Below are positions 48,187 to 56,444 of a stretch of DNA of 64,000 nt, piece after piece. Origin of the DNA: an uncultured Streptomyces sp. (lineage in GTDB: Bacteria > Actinomycetota > Actinomycetes > Streptomycetales > Streptomycetaceae); the NCBI RefSeq assembly GCF_947488945.1, contig NZ_CANLBS010000009.1:1-64000 (forward strand), read 5' to 3'. A program made the translations under genes and the position numbers. Every line of letters starts with the position of its first letter. Within the stretch, counting starts at the first letter, position 1. The notes below the pieces were generated by a model, which did not search any database, was not told where the DNA came from, and saw only the letters and a program-made list of their open reading frames with translations.

Positions 48187-49542
48187 ATGCCCGACAGTCA
48201 GCCGCGGCGCCCCGACGACGAGGCCGACGGCTCCGGCCCCGGGCGCGGCGACTCCGGCCCCGGGACCGGCGGCGGCTCCCCGGCGGACCGCGCAGCCGCG
48301 GCCGGGTCACTGCTGCTCTGCGGAGCCCGGCTCACCGACGGCCGCGTGGTGGACGTGCGGATCGGCGGCGACCGCATCGAGGCCGTCGGCACCGCGGGCA
48401 GCCTCACCGCCCGCGGCCCCCGCGTCGATCTCGGTGGCTACCTGCTGCTCCCCGCCCCGGCCGAGCCGCACGGCCACAGCGACGGCGCCCTCACCGCCGA
48501 GGGCCGGGGGCCCGTCTCGCACGGTGCCGAGGACGTCCAGCGGCGCTCCACGGAGGCCGCCCTGCTCCAGCTCGGCCACGGCGCGACCGCACAGCGCGGC
48601 CACGTCCGGATCGGCGACCTGCACGGGCTGACGCCCCTGGAGGCGGCCCTGCAGACCCGGCGGGCGCTGCGCGGGCTCGCCGACGTCACGACGGTGGCGG
48701 CGCCCCGGCTGCTGACCGGGGTGGCCGGTGGGGACGGGCTGGCGATGCTCCGGGACGCCATGAAGATGGGCGCCGACGCGGTGGGCGGCCGGCCGGACCT
48801 CGACCCGGACCCCTCCGGCTACGTCGAGGCGGCACTCATGGTCGCCGCCGAACACGGCGCCCCGGTGGACCTGCACACGGACGGGGAGGATCCCGCCCGG
48901 CTCGCCCGGCTGGCCGCCATGGCGGGCGGGCTGCGGCACCGCGTCACGATCGGACCGTGCGCCGGCCTCGCCCACCTGCCGCTCGCCGTCGCCTCCCGGG
49001 CGGCCGACCAGCTGGCCGCGGCGGGCGTCACGGTGGTCTGCCTCCCCCAGGGCGGCTGCTCGGGCACCGAGCGCCGGGGCACCGCCCCGGTGCGCCTGCT
49101 GCGCGCGGCGGGCGTGCGGGTCGCCGCGGGCGGCGGCGCGCTGCGCGACGTCGCCAACCCGGTGGGCCGCGGCGACCCGCTCGAAGCGGCGTACCTGCTC
49201 GCCTCGCAGCACGGCCTGTCCGCCGAGCACGCCTACGAGGCGGTGACGGCGGGCGCCCGGCAGGCCATGGGCTTGGCCGAGGTGCGGATCGAGGCGGGCT
49301 TCCCGGCCGAGCTGCTGGCGGTACGCGGCGAGAAACTGGCCGGCGTCCTGTCGCTCGGCTACAGCCGGATCGTGGTCCACCGCGGCCGGATCGTGGCCCG
49401 TACCAGCGCGGTGCGCGAGTACTGCGACTCCGAGGCGCCGGGCGGCCCCGGCCTCCCCCGCCAGGGCCGCTCCGATCCGGGAGGGGGGCGGGGACGGCCG
49501 GGGGCGGGGCCCTCACCGGGGGCCGGGCCCGACGACGGCTGA
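48187..49542 (+). CDS. Amidohydrolase-family protein with degenerate active site
   Basis: This 451-aa protein has the composite domain (LLLCGARLTDGRVVDVRIGG to RVDLGGYLLLPAPAEPHGHS) and TIM barrel of cytosine-deaminase-like amidohydrolases. The first metal motif HGH is kept (His95, His97), and APVDLHTDGEDP resembles the next strand. Where active family members have another metal-near His (GHC-like) this has TIGPCAGLAHL, and where they have the catalytic Asp it has AAGGGALRD. The 35 N-terminal and 30 C-terminal residues are Gly/Pro/Arg-rich and disordered. It may be catalytically dead or have shifted function. A substrate cannot be named. Confidence 0.65.
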   Translation: MPDSQPRRPDDEADGSGPGRGDSGPGTGGGSPADRAAAAGSLLLCGARLTDGRVVDVRIGGDRIEAVGTAGSLTARGPRVDLGGYLLLPAPAEPHGHSDGALTAEGRGPVSHGAEDVQRRSTEAALLQLGHGATAQRGHVRIGDLHGLTPLEAALQTRRALRGLADVTTVAAPRLLTGVAGGDGLAMLRDAMKMGADAVGGRPDLDPDPSGYVEAALMVAAEHGAPVDLHTDGEDPARLARLAAMAGGLRHRVTIGPCAGLAHLPLAVASRAADQLAAAGVTVVCLPQGGCSGTERRGTAPVRLLRAAGVRVAAGGGALRDVANPVGRGDPLEAAYLLASQHGLSAEHAYEAVTAGARQAMGLAEVRIEAGFPAELLAVRGEKLAGVLSLGYSRIVVHRGRIVARTSAVREYCDSEAPGGPGLPRQGRSDPGGGRGRPGAGPSPGAGPDDG

Positions 49543-49634
49543 GGACGCCGGCCGGCCGGGACGGGCCGGGTCCGGCGGCGGAACCCCGGCGGGAGCGGCG
49601 GCAGGAGCGGGCGGTGCGGCGTACGGTCGGAGAC

Positions 49635-50291
49635 ATGCGCATTGTCATCGCAGGTGGACACGGTCAGATCGCGCTGCGGCTGGAGCGCTTGCTCGCCGCA
49701 CGCTCGGACGAGGCGGTCGGGGTGATCCGCAACCCGGACCAGAGCCAGGACCTGGAGGCGATCGGCGCCCAGCCAGTGGTCCTGGACCTCGAAACGGCCT
49801 CCGTGGAGGAGGTCGCGGAGGTGCTGCGGGGCGCGGACGCGGCGGTGTTCGCCGCGGGCGCCGGGCCGGACAGCGGGGCCCCGAGGAAGGACACCGTCGA
49901 CCGCGGGGCGGCGGTGCTGTTCGCCGACGCCGCGGAGCGCGCGGGGGTGCGGCGCTACATCGTGGTCTCCTCCATGGGCGCCGACGCCTCGCACCGGGGC
50001 GACGAGGTGTTCGACGTCTACCAGCGCGCCAAGGGTGAGGCGGACGACGACGTACGCGCCCGGAGCGGCCTGGACTGGACGATCCTGCGCCCCGGCATGC
50101 TCACCAACGACGCCGGCACGGGTCTGGTCCTGTTGTCCGCGAAGACGGGCCGCGGCCCGGTCCCGCGCGACGACGTGGCGGCGACCCTGCTGGAACTCCT
50201 CGACACCCCGGGCACGGCCGGTCTGACCCTCGAACTGATCTCGGGCAACGTCCCGGTGATGGTCGCGGTGAAGGACGTCGCCGGCAACTGA
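49635..50291 (+). CDS. NAD(P)-binding Rossmann-fold (atypical SDR) protein
   Basis: This 218-aa protein is an NAD(P)H-binding family member of the atypical SDR type. It starts MRIVIAGGHGQIALRLERLL, a dinucleotide-binding Gly-rich loop, with NPDQSQDLEAIGAQPVVLDL as the second strand, and VVSSMGADASH and YQRAKGEADDDV near the usual catalytic region. The canonical YxxxK is seen as YQRAK. Such proteins act as sugar-nucleotide or quinone reductases or redox sensors, and the true substrate is unknown. It lies about 90 nt after the amidohydrolase and is followed by a terminator. Confidence 0.8.
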   Translation: MRIVIAGGHGQIALRLERLLAARSDEAVGVIRNPDQSQDLEAIGAQPVVLDLETASVEEVAEVLRGADAAVFAAGAGPDSGAPRKDTVDRGAAVLFADAAERAGVRRYIVVSSMGADASHRGDEVFDVYQRAKGEADDDVRARSGLDWTILRPGMLTNDAGTGLVLLSAKTGRGPVPRDDVAATLLELLDTPGTAGLTLELISGNVPVMVAVKDVAGN

Positions 50292-50330
50292 CCGCGACCC
50301 GCTCCGGCACCGCCCGCACAGCCGTACGTG

Positions 50331-50370
50331 AAAGCCGCCGCACCCGGGCCCGCCGGGGTGCGGCGGCTTT
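50331..50370. terminator. Bidirectional terminator
   Basis: AAAGCCGCCGCACCC and GGGTGCGGCGGCTTT form a 15-bp stem with a 10-nt loop, ending in T on either strand, after the SDR-like gene. The roughly 260 nt from here to 50628 hold no recognisable gene. Confidence 0.75.
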
Positions 50371-50628
50371 GCCGTGCGCGGCGAAGACCCGCCCTGACGC
50401 CTCGTCAGAACCTAGCCCTGCGCGCCTGGTTCCGCACCTCCGCCACCTCCCCCGACGGCACCCGCGGCGACCGCGAACGCGCGGATCGGCAGGGGTGTTG
50501 CGTGGGACCGCGTAAGCACCCGCGGGCCTGCCCCGCGAGTGCCCCGCACCCGCTGGTCAGCACGCGAATCACAGTGAGACAAAGTGGGGCAATCGCCCAT
50601 ACCGGCTTTCTGTGTCACGGCATGCAGA

Positions 50629-50668
50629 AAGGGCCCGTGAACAGCATTCCTGCTGTTCACGGGCCCTT
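50629..50668 (-). terminator. tRNA-Tyr terminator
   Basis: A perfect 18-bp hairpin (AAGGGCCCGTGAACAGCA and complement, loop TTCC) with a following TTTCTGC on the minus strand lies 9 nt after tRNA-Tyr. Confidence 0.8.
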
Positions 50669-50677
50669 CCCGTTCGG

Positions 50678-50759
<82 letters not shown>

Positions 50760-50924
50760 TCGAACATCGCTCCGGAACCCCGCTGGTGAGCTCCTTGGCG
50801 ACGACGTAAACGATACCCGATGCCCAGGGGTGCTCCGCCACCCGATTGATCCGGGGCCCTGGTCAGGGCGAGCCCTTAGGCTTTGCCCCACACCGCACGC
50901 TTACGACGCAAGGAGCCACACGTC

Positions 50925-51413
50925 ATGGCCGACTCCAGTTTCGACATCGTCTCGAAGGTCGAGCGGCAGGAGGTCGACAACGCCCTCAACCAGGCCGCCA
51001 AGGAGATCTCCCAGCGCTACGACTTCAAGGGGACCAACGCCTCGATCGCGTGGTCCGGCGAGAAGATCCTGATGGAGGCGAGCGGCGAGGAGCGCGTGAA
51101 GGCGATCCTCGACATCTTCCAGTCCAAGCTGATCAAGCGCGGCATCTCGCTGAAGTCGCTGGAGGCGGGCGAGCCGCAACTGTCCGGCAAGGAGTACAAG
51201 CTCTTCGCGGAGATCACCGAGGGCATCTCCCAGGAGAACGCCAAGAAGGTCGCGAAGATCATCCGCGACGAGGGCCCCAAGGGCGTCAAGGCACAGGTCC
51301 AGGGTGACGAGCTGCGGGTCAGCTCGAAGAGCCGCGACGACCTGCAGGCCGTCCAGGCGCTGCTCAAGGCGCAGGACTTCGACTTCGCGATCCAGTACGT
51401 GAACTACCGGTAG
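50925..51413 (+). CDS. yajQ: YajQ family nucleotide-binding protein
   Basis: This 162-aa protein has the complete YajQ/DUF520 sequence, starting [20 protein letters not shown] and containing [11 protein letters not shown] (about 30-40) and [20 protein letters not shown]. It consists of two ferredoxin-like domains. Family members bind nucleotides, in some species cyclic-di-GMP. No enzymatic activity is established. The start is well supported by AAGGAG 8 nt before the ATG. It is divergent from tRNA-Tyr. Confidence 0.93.
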   Translation: MADSSFDIVSKVERQEVDNALNQAAKEISQRYDFKGTNASIAWSGEKILMEASGEERVKAILDIFQSKLIKRGISLKSLEAGEPQLSGKEYKLFAEITEGISQENAKKVAKIIRDEGPKGVKAQVQGDELRVSSKSRDDLQAVQALLKAQDFDFAIQYVNYR

Positions 51414-51594
51414 AACCGGCGGCCGCCCGGGTGGCGGGCCGTGACGTGCGGGGCGGGCGTGCCGGGAGGCGTGCGCCGCCCCGCACGTCGTAGGGGCCCG
51501 CGGGCAGGCATCCGGATGGACCCTGGGCGCGCGGCCGGGGGCGTCGGTCGTCCTCGGAAGCCGAGGGCGGGCCGAGGAATGACCCGGAGAGAGG

Positions 51595-52269
51595 GTGAGG
51601 GCCGTGGACGGGCTGTTCCCGCGGGAGCGGTCGGAGGTCGCGCCGGGAGCGGTGCACGTGCCCGGCTGGCTGCCGGTGGAACGGCAGCGGGAGCTGGTCG
51701 AGGCGTGCCGGGGATGGGCGCGGGGGCCGGTGCCGCTGCGGCGGACGGAGCTGCCGGGCGGGGGCGTGATGTCCGTGCGCACGGTGTGCCTCGGCTGGCA
51801 CTGGCAGCCGTACCGCTACGGGCGTACTGCGGACGACGTGAACGGGGCACGGGTGGCCGCGTTCCCCGACTGGCTGGCGGAACTCGGCCGGGAGGCCGTG
51901 GCGGAGGCGTACGGGGAGGGGCCGCGGGCGCGGTCGTACGCGCCGGACACCGCGCTGATCAACTTCTACGACGACACGGCCCGGATGGGCATGCACCAGG
52001 ACAAGGAGGAGCGGTCCGGTGCGCCGGTGGTGTCGCTGAGCATCGGGGACGCCTGCGTCTTCCGGTTCGGCAACACGGAGGACCGGCGGCGCCCGTGGAC
52101 CGATGTGGAGCTGGAGTCGGGCGACCTCTTCGTCTTCGGGGGCGCCTCACGGTTCGCGTACCACGGGGTACCGAAGGTGCGGCCGGGAACGGCTCCGCCC
52201 GGCACCGGGATGCGGGCAGGGCGGCTCAACCTGACGCTGCGGGAGACGGGGCTCGGGGACGGCGGGTAG
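51595..52269 (+). CDS. alkB: AlkB-type alpha-ketoglutarate-dependent dioxygenase
   Basis: This 224-aa protein resembles AlkB DNA/RNA dealkylases, which oxidise methyl groups on 1-methyladenine and 3-methylcytosine using Fe(II) and 2-oxoglutarate. Triad residues are His134 and Asp136 in GMHQDKEE and His190 in FAYHGVPKV. The 2-oxoglutarate-binding Arg is near 210 in RLNLTLRET. NFYDDTARMGMH is typical. The GTG at 51595 is preceded by GAGAGAGG. A GTG three codons later is also possible. It is monocistronic, convergent with a small membrane protein gene. Confidence 0.88.
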   Translation: MRAVDGLFPRERSEVAPGAVHVPGWLPVERQRELVEACRGWARGPVPLRRTELPGGGVMSVRTVCLGWHWQPYRYGRTADDVNGARVAAFPDWLAELGREAVAEAYGEGPRARSYAPDTALINFYDDTARMGMHQDKEERSGAPVVSLSIGDACVFRFGNTEDRRRPWTDVELESGDLFVFGGASRFAYHGVPKVRPGTAPPGTGMRAGRLNLTLRETGLGDGG

Positions 52270-52299
52270 AGCCCCTCCCGGAGCCCTCTCCGCCGGGCG

Positions 52300-52572
52300 T
52301 CAGCGGCGCTCGCGGGAGTTGCCGAAGAGCAGGCGGTAGACGATGAGCAGCACCAGGGAGCCGGCGATGGCCGCGACCCAGGTGGCGGCGTCGAAGAAGT
52401 CGTTGCTGATCGGGCGGTCGAGGAGCTTCCCGGAGAGCCAGCCGCCCACGAAGGCGCCGACGATCCCGATCAGGGTGGTGCCCACGAGGCCGCCCGGGTC
52501 GCGTCCGGGCAGCAGGATTTTGGCTATGACTCCGGCGAGAAGTCCGAGAATGATCCAACCGACAATGCTCAT
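52300..52572 (-). CDS. GlsB/YeaQ/YmgE family small membrane protein
   Basis: This 90-aa, three-helix protein has Gly-rich membrane segments (MSIVGWIILGLLAGVIAKIL, GTTLIGIVGAFVGGWLSGKL and VAAIAGSLVLLIVYRLLFG). The Gly-x-Gly patterns match the transglycosylase-associated protein family, small membrane proteins linked to stress in many bacteria but without a proven activity. I start at MSIVGW rather than nine bases upstream (MRRMSIV), because family members begin there. Confidence 0.85.
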   Translation of the reverse strand: MSIVGWIILGLLAGVIAKILLPGRDPGGLVGTTLIGIVGAFVGGWLSGKLLDRPISNDFFDAATWVAAIAGSLVLLIVYRLLFGNSRERR

Positions 52573-52644
52573 GCGGCGCACCTACCCCTGTTCCGGTCCT
52601 GTGATGCAGGACGCGGGCGCGGGGTGGGCGGTTGCGCGGGAGCG

Positions 52645-52667
52645 GGGCCGCCGGTGACCGGCGGCCC
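52645..52667 (-). terminator. Terminator after yccF-like gene
   Basis: GGGCCGCCGG and CCGGCGGCCC pair perfectly around a 3-nt loop just past the stop codon of the YccF-like gene. Confidence 0.6.
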
Positions 52668-52682
52668 GGGAGGCGGCTCCCG

Positions 52683-53075
52683 TCAGCGGGTGGCGAAGGG
52701 CCGGTCGGTGTCGACGATCTCCTTGCCGAACGGCATCAGGGAGACCGGGATCAGCTTGAAGTTCGCCACCGCCAGCGGGATGCCGATGATCGTCACCGCC
52801 AGGGCGATGCCGGTGACGATGTGGCCGAGGGCGAGCCACCAGCCGGCCAGGATCAGCCAGAGGACGTTGCCCACGAAGGAGGCACCACCGGAGTCGTGGC
52901 GGTCGACCACCATGTGTCCGAAGGGCCAGAGGGCGTAGACGCCGATGCGGAAGGCGGCCACGCCGAACGGGATGCCGATGATCGTGATGCACAGCAGGAG
53001 GCCCGCGGCGAGGTAGCCGAGGAACATCCAGAAGCCGCACAGGACCAGCCAAATGACGTTCAGGATCGTCTTCAT
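52683..53075 (-). CDS. YccF domain membrane protein
   Basis: This 130-aa protein contains two copies of the YccF (DUF307) element: [20 protein letters not shown] with WPFG and [20 protein letters not shown] with MPFG. Each follows a hydrophobic helix, so four membrane segments are likely. The function of the family is not known to me. Its ATG overlaps the HtpX stop by 4 nt (ATGA), so the two proteins are translationally coupled and may serve the same membrane-quality task. Confidence 0.88.
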   Translation of the reverse strand: MKTILNVIWLVLCGFWMFLGYLAAGLLLCITIIGIPFGVAAFRIGVYALWPFGHMVVDRHDSGGASFVGNVLWLILAGWWLALGHIVTGIALAVTIIGIPLAVANFKLIPVSLMPFGKEIVDTDRPFATR

Positions 53076-53935
53076 GGGCGATGACCTGCCATCTGTTCGA
53101 GTCGGGCGATGCGTTCTGCCATGGGCGGGTGGGTGGAGAACATCTTGGAGAGTCCCTGCCCGGGGCGGAAAGGGTTCGCAATCATCATGTGGCTCGCGGT
53201 CTCGATCCGCGGCTCGGGAGGCAGCGGAAGCTGCTTGGTGCCGGCTTCGAGCTTGCGCAGGGCACTGGCCAGAGCCAGCGGGTCTCCGGTGAGCTGGGCC
53301 CCGGAGGCGTCCGCCTCGTACTCGCGGGAACGGCTCACGGCGAGCTGGATCACCGAGGCGGCGAGCGGCCCGAGGAGCATCACCAGGAGCATGCCGAAGA
53401 GGCCGGGTCCGTCGTCGTCGTCGGACCGGCCGACCGGGATCAGCCAGGCGAAGTTGACCAGGAACATCACCACGGAGGCGAGCGCCCCGGCGACGGACGA
53501 GATCAGGATGTCGCGGTTGTAGACGTGGCTGAGCTCGTGTCCGAGGACGCCGCGCAGCTCCCGCTCGTCCAGGATCTGCAGGATGCCGTCGGTGCAGCAG
53601 ACGGCGGCGTTGCGCGGGTTGCGGCCGGTGGCGAAGGCGTTGGGTGCCTGGGTCGGAGAGATGTAGAGGCGGGGCATCGGCTGGCGGGCTGCGGTGGACA
53701 GCTCGCGCACGATCTTGTAGATGCGGGGGGCCTCGAACTCGCTGACCGGGCGGGCGCGCATCGCCCTGAGGGCCAGTTTGTCGCTGTTCCAGTACGCGTA
53801 GGCGTTGGTGCCGACGGCTACCAGGAGCGCGATGAGCAGTCCGGCACGCCCGAAGAAGCTGCCGATCGCGATGATGAGTGCGGACAGACCGCCGAGGAGT
53901 ACGGCGGTCTTCAGCCCGTTGTGCCGGCGGTGCAC
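53072..53935 (-). CDS. htpX: HtpX-type zinc metalloprotease
   Basis: This 287-aa membrane M48 protease has two N-terminal membrane helices (about 10-47), the zinc motif HELSH at 133-137 in [13 protein letters not shown], two more hydrophobic segments (about 147-165 and 175-195) and the third ligand Glu in [12 protein letters not shown]. HtpX degrades damaged membrane proteins with its active site facing the cytoplasm. GGAGGG lies at good spacing before the GTG (MHRRHNGLK). The upstream in-frame extension is Arg/Pro-rich noise. It precedes and overlaps the yccF-like gene. Confidence 0.93.
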   Translation of the reverse strand: MHRRHNGLKTAVLLGGLSALIIAIGSFFGRAGLLIALLVAVGTNAYAYWNSDKLALRAMRARPVSEFEAPRIYKIVRELSTAARQPMPRLYISPTQAPNAFATGRNPRNAAVCCTDGILQILDERELRGVLGHELSHVYNRDILISSVAGALASVVMFLVNFAWLIPVGRSDDDDGPGLFGMLLVMLLGPLAASVIQLAVSRSREYEADASGAQLTGDPLALASALRKLEAGTKQLPLPPEPRIETASHMMIANPFRPGQGLSKMFSTHPPMAERIARLEQMAGHRP

Positions 53936-54218
53936 GGTACGCCCTCCAAGTCGTGCGGCAGGGGGACCCTTGCTCGGTGGGCCCCGCTCCTCGGCGGGGC
54001 TCACGTACAGGTCAACGCCGCGTGGCGCGGGCTAGTTCCCTTGTGCATCGGACCGGGGGCGGGCGGACGTGCGGAGGACCGGGGCGTACCCGGCCGGGTA
54101 CGCGTCGGCCGTGCGGCGGTGCCGGAGAGGCCGGAGAGGCCGGTGGCACGGAAGCCCGTGCCGCTGAGGTCGGTGCCGCGCGCGGCTGCCGGACCCGGCC
54201 GGACCGTCCCCGCCCCGC

Positions 54219-54686
54219 TCAGCGCTGGGCGGGGAGCTTCTGGGCCAGTTCCAGCGCCTCGGGATCGGGCTCGACCTCGCTGGTGCAGAAGGCGCAGCGG
54301 GAGGCGATGGCGGGGATCGCGGTGTAGCAGCGCGGGCAGTCGCGGAGGGCGGCCTTGATGTCGACGGGCTGGTCGGCCTTCTTGGCGGTGAAGCGGTCCT
54401 GCACCTTGGCCATGGGGACGACGACGCAGAAGTAGAGGACGGCGGCGGTGATGACGAAGGCGATCGCGGCGGCGATGAACAGGCCGTAGGGGAAGTCGAC
54501 GCCCTCGACGGAGAAGTGGGCCTTGCTGAAGTCGCCGGTGCCCCGGGTGATGACGCCGATCAGCGGGACGATGAACGCGTTGCTGAAGCCGGTGACGACC
54601 GCGGTGAAGGCGGCGCCGACGGCGAGGCCGATCGCCATCGAGACGACGTTTCCGCGGAGGATGAAGTCCTTGAAGCCGTTCAGCAC
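54219..54686 (-). CDS. mscL: Large-conductance mechanosensitive channel with zinc-ribbon-like tail
   Basis: This 155-aa protein has two membrane helices and the MscL signature: MLNGFKDFILRGNVVSMAIG with VGAAFTAVV, then the second helix from FPYGLFIAAAIAFVITAAVL. The pentameric channel opens under hypoosmotic shock. After the usual cytoplasmic helix, residues about 117-135 contain CPRC and CAFC, a putative zinc-binding ribbon absent from enteric MscL. The GTG start follows AAGGAG. It lies about 280 nt from htpX with no recognisable gene between. Confidence 0.9.
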   Translation of the reverse strand: MLNGFKDFILRGNVVSMAIGLAVGAAFTAVVTGFSNAFIVPLIGVITRGTGDFSKAHFSVEGVDFPYGLFIAAAIAFVITAAVLYFCVVVPMAKVQDRFTAKKADQPVDIKAALRDCPRCYTAIPAIASRCAFCTSEVEPDPEALELAQKLPAQR

Positions 54687-54836
54687 CGCTGCTTCTCCTT
54701 GTGTGCCCGGGACGCCGCCGCCTTGTGCGTGACGTATGCACGCAAGACCCTGCCCTGTCCGGGGCCCGGTGGGCAAACCGATCTACGGCCCCGGCGGCGA
54801 GGGGCGCGGCGGAAGGTCCGGTAGGTGGGGAACGGG

Positions 54837-56444
54837 TCAGAAAAGGGTGTCGGTGGCGAACCTGAGTACGAGCTGGGGCGCTCCGGAGAGCACGATCCCC
54901 GCGGCGGCCGTGAGGACCAGCGCGGCGGTGAGCGGGGCGGGCGCGCGGCGGACGGGGACCGCCTGCGCGGCGGGTCCGGTGACGGGGTCGTCGGTGGGGC
55001 CGCCGACCGGGGCGGGGGCGGACTCCGGGGTGCGGAAGAGGGCCGCGAGCCAGCGCAGGTAGTAGACGAGCGCGATCACGACGTTCACGGCCATGACGAC
55101 CGCGAGCCAGCCGAGGCCGCCGTCGACGGCGGCCCGGAAGACGGCGACCTTGGCGAACAGGCCGATGACGCCCGGCGGCAGGCCGGCCAGGCAGAGCAGG
55201 AAGAAGGCCAGTGCCAGTGCGGCGGCGGGCCGGCGGGTCCAGAGCCCGCGGTAGTCGCTGATCCGGTTGCCGGGGTGGGTACGGGCGACCAGGGCGGCGA
55301 CCGCGAACGCGCCGAGGTTCACCACGGCGTACATGAGGGCGTACGCGAGGGTGGAGCCGGTCTGCGGGTCGGCGGAGTACGCGGTGGCGGCGATCGGCAC
55401 CAGGAGGTACCCGGCCTGGGCAACCGAGGACCAGGCCAGCAGGCGCACGGCGCTGCGGGCGCGGTCGGCGTCCTGGCGCAGCGCCGCGACGTTGCCCGCG
55501 GTCATGGTGAGCGCGGCGAGCACCGCGAGGGCGGGGCCCCAGACGTCGGCGTAAGCGGGGAAGGCGAGGACGGTGACCAGGACGAGCCCGGAGAAGCCGA
55601 CCGCCTTTCCGACCACGGAGAGGTAGGCGGCGACCGGCAGCGGGGCGCCGACGTAGGTCTCGGGGACCCAGAAGTGGAAGGGGGCCGCCGCGGTCTTGAA
55701 CGCGAAGCCGACCAGGGTGAGGACGACACCGGCGGCGGCGAGGGTGGAGAACCGGGCGGGCACCTCGTCGAGGGCGGCGGCTACCTCGGTGAGGTGGGTG
55801 GTGCCCGCCGTCGCGTAGACGAAGCTGACGCCGAGGAGCATCACGGCCGTGGCGGTGACGGAGGAGAGGAAGAACTTCAGGGCGGCCTCGGAGGAGCGCC
55901 GGTCGCCGCGCTTGATGCCGACCAGGGCGAAGGCGGGCAGCGAGGCCACTTCGAGGGCGACGACCAGGGTGACGAGGTCGCGCGAGGCGGGCAGCAGGGC
56001 GGCCCCGGCGGCGGAGGACAGCAGCAGGAACCAGTACTCGCCCGCGGGCAGCCGGCGGGTGTCGTCCAGCGAGAGCAGCGCGGTCAGCAGCGCGCCACCG
56101 AGGACGAGGGCCTGGACGACGAGGGCGAAGTGGTCGGCGGTGTAGCTGCACGCCTCGCCGCCGGAACCGGCCGGGACGCAGAAGGTGGAGCGGTCCCCCG
56201 CGCGCAGCGGGACGAGCAGGCCGAGGGCGACGGCGAGTCCGGCGACGGTGGCCCAGCCCAGCAGGTGCTTGTGGCGGGCGTCGGTGAAGAGGTCGGCGAC
56301 GAGGACGCCGACGGCGGCCACCGCGACGGCCAGTGGCGGCGCGATCGCGAGCCAGTCGATGGACTGGACGAGGCTCCCGCCCGGTCCCGCCGCGGTGACG
56401 GGGCCGGCGGCCGCGGGAAGGGCGGTCACGAGGTCCGGGGTCAC
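54837..56444 (-). CDS. nuoN: NADH-quinone oxidoreductase subunit N
   Basis: This 535-aa antiporter-like membrane subunit of a complex-I-type enzyme has about 14 hydrophobic segments and the conserved LEVASLPAFALVG with the charged Glu of the first half-channel, and the KFFLSS and FKTAAAPFHFWVPETY segments with proton-channel lysines. It couples quinone reduction to proton pumping with NuoL and NuoM. The GTG overlaps the nuoM stop (GTGA) after GGAGG. It is the last gene of the nuo run, with a 150-nt gap to mscL. Confidence 0.95.
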   Translation of the reverse strand: MTPDLVTALPAAAGPVTAAGPGGSLVQSIDWLAIAPPLAVAVAAVGVLVADLFTDARHKHLLGWATVAGLAVALGLLVPLRAGDRSTFCVPAGSGGEACSYTADHFALVVQALVLGGALLTALLSLDDTRRLPAGEYWFLLLSSAAGAALLPASRDLVTLVVALEVASLPAFALVGIKRGDRRSSEAALKFFLSSVTATAVMLLGVSFVYATAGTTHLTEVAAALDEVPARFSTLAAAGVVLTLVGFAFKTAAAPFHFWVPETYVGAPLPVAAYLSVVGKAVGFSGLVLVTVLAFPAYADVWGPALAVLAALTMTAGNVAALRQDADRARSAVRLLAWSSVAQAGYLLVPIAATAYSADPQTGSTLAYALMYAVVNLGAFAVAALVARTHPGNRISDYRGLWTRRPAAALALAFFLLCLAGLPPGVIGLFAKVAVFRAAVDGGLGWLAVVMAVNVVIALVYYLRWLAALFRTPESAPAPVGGPTDDPVTGPAAQAVPVRRAPAPLTAALVLTAAAGIVLSGAPQLVLRFATDTLF

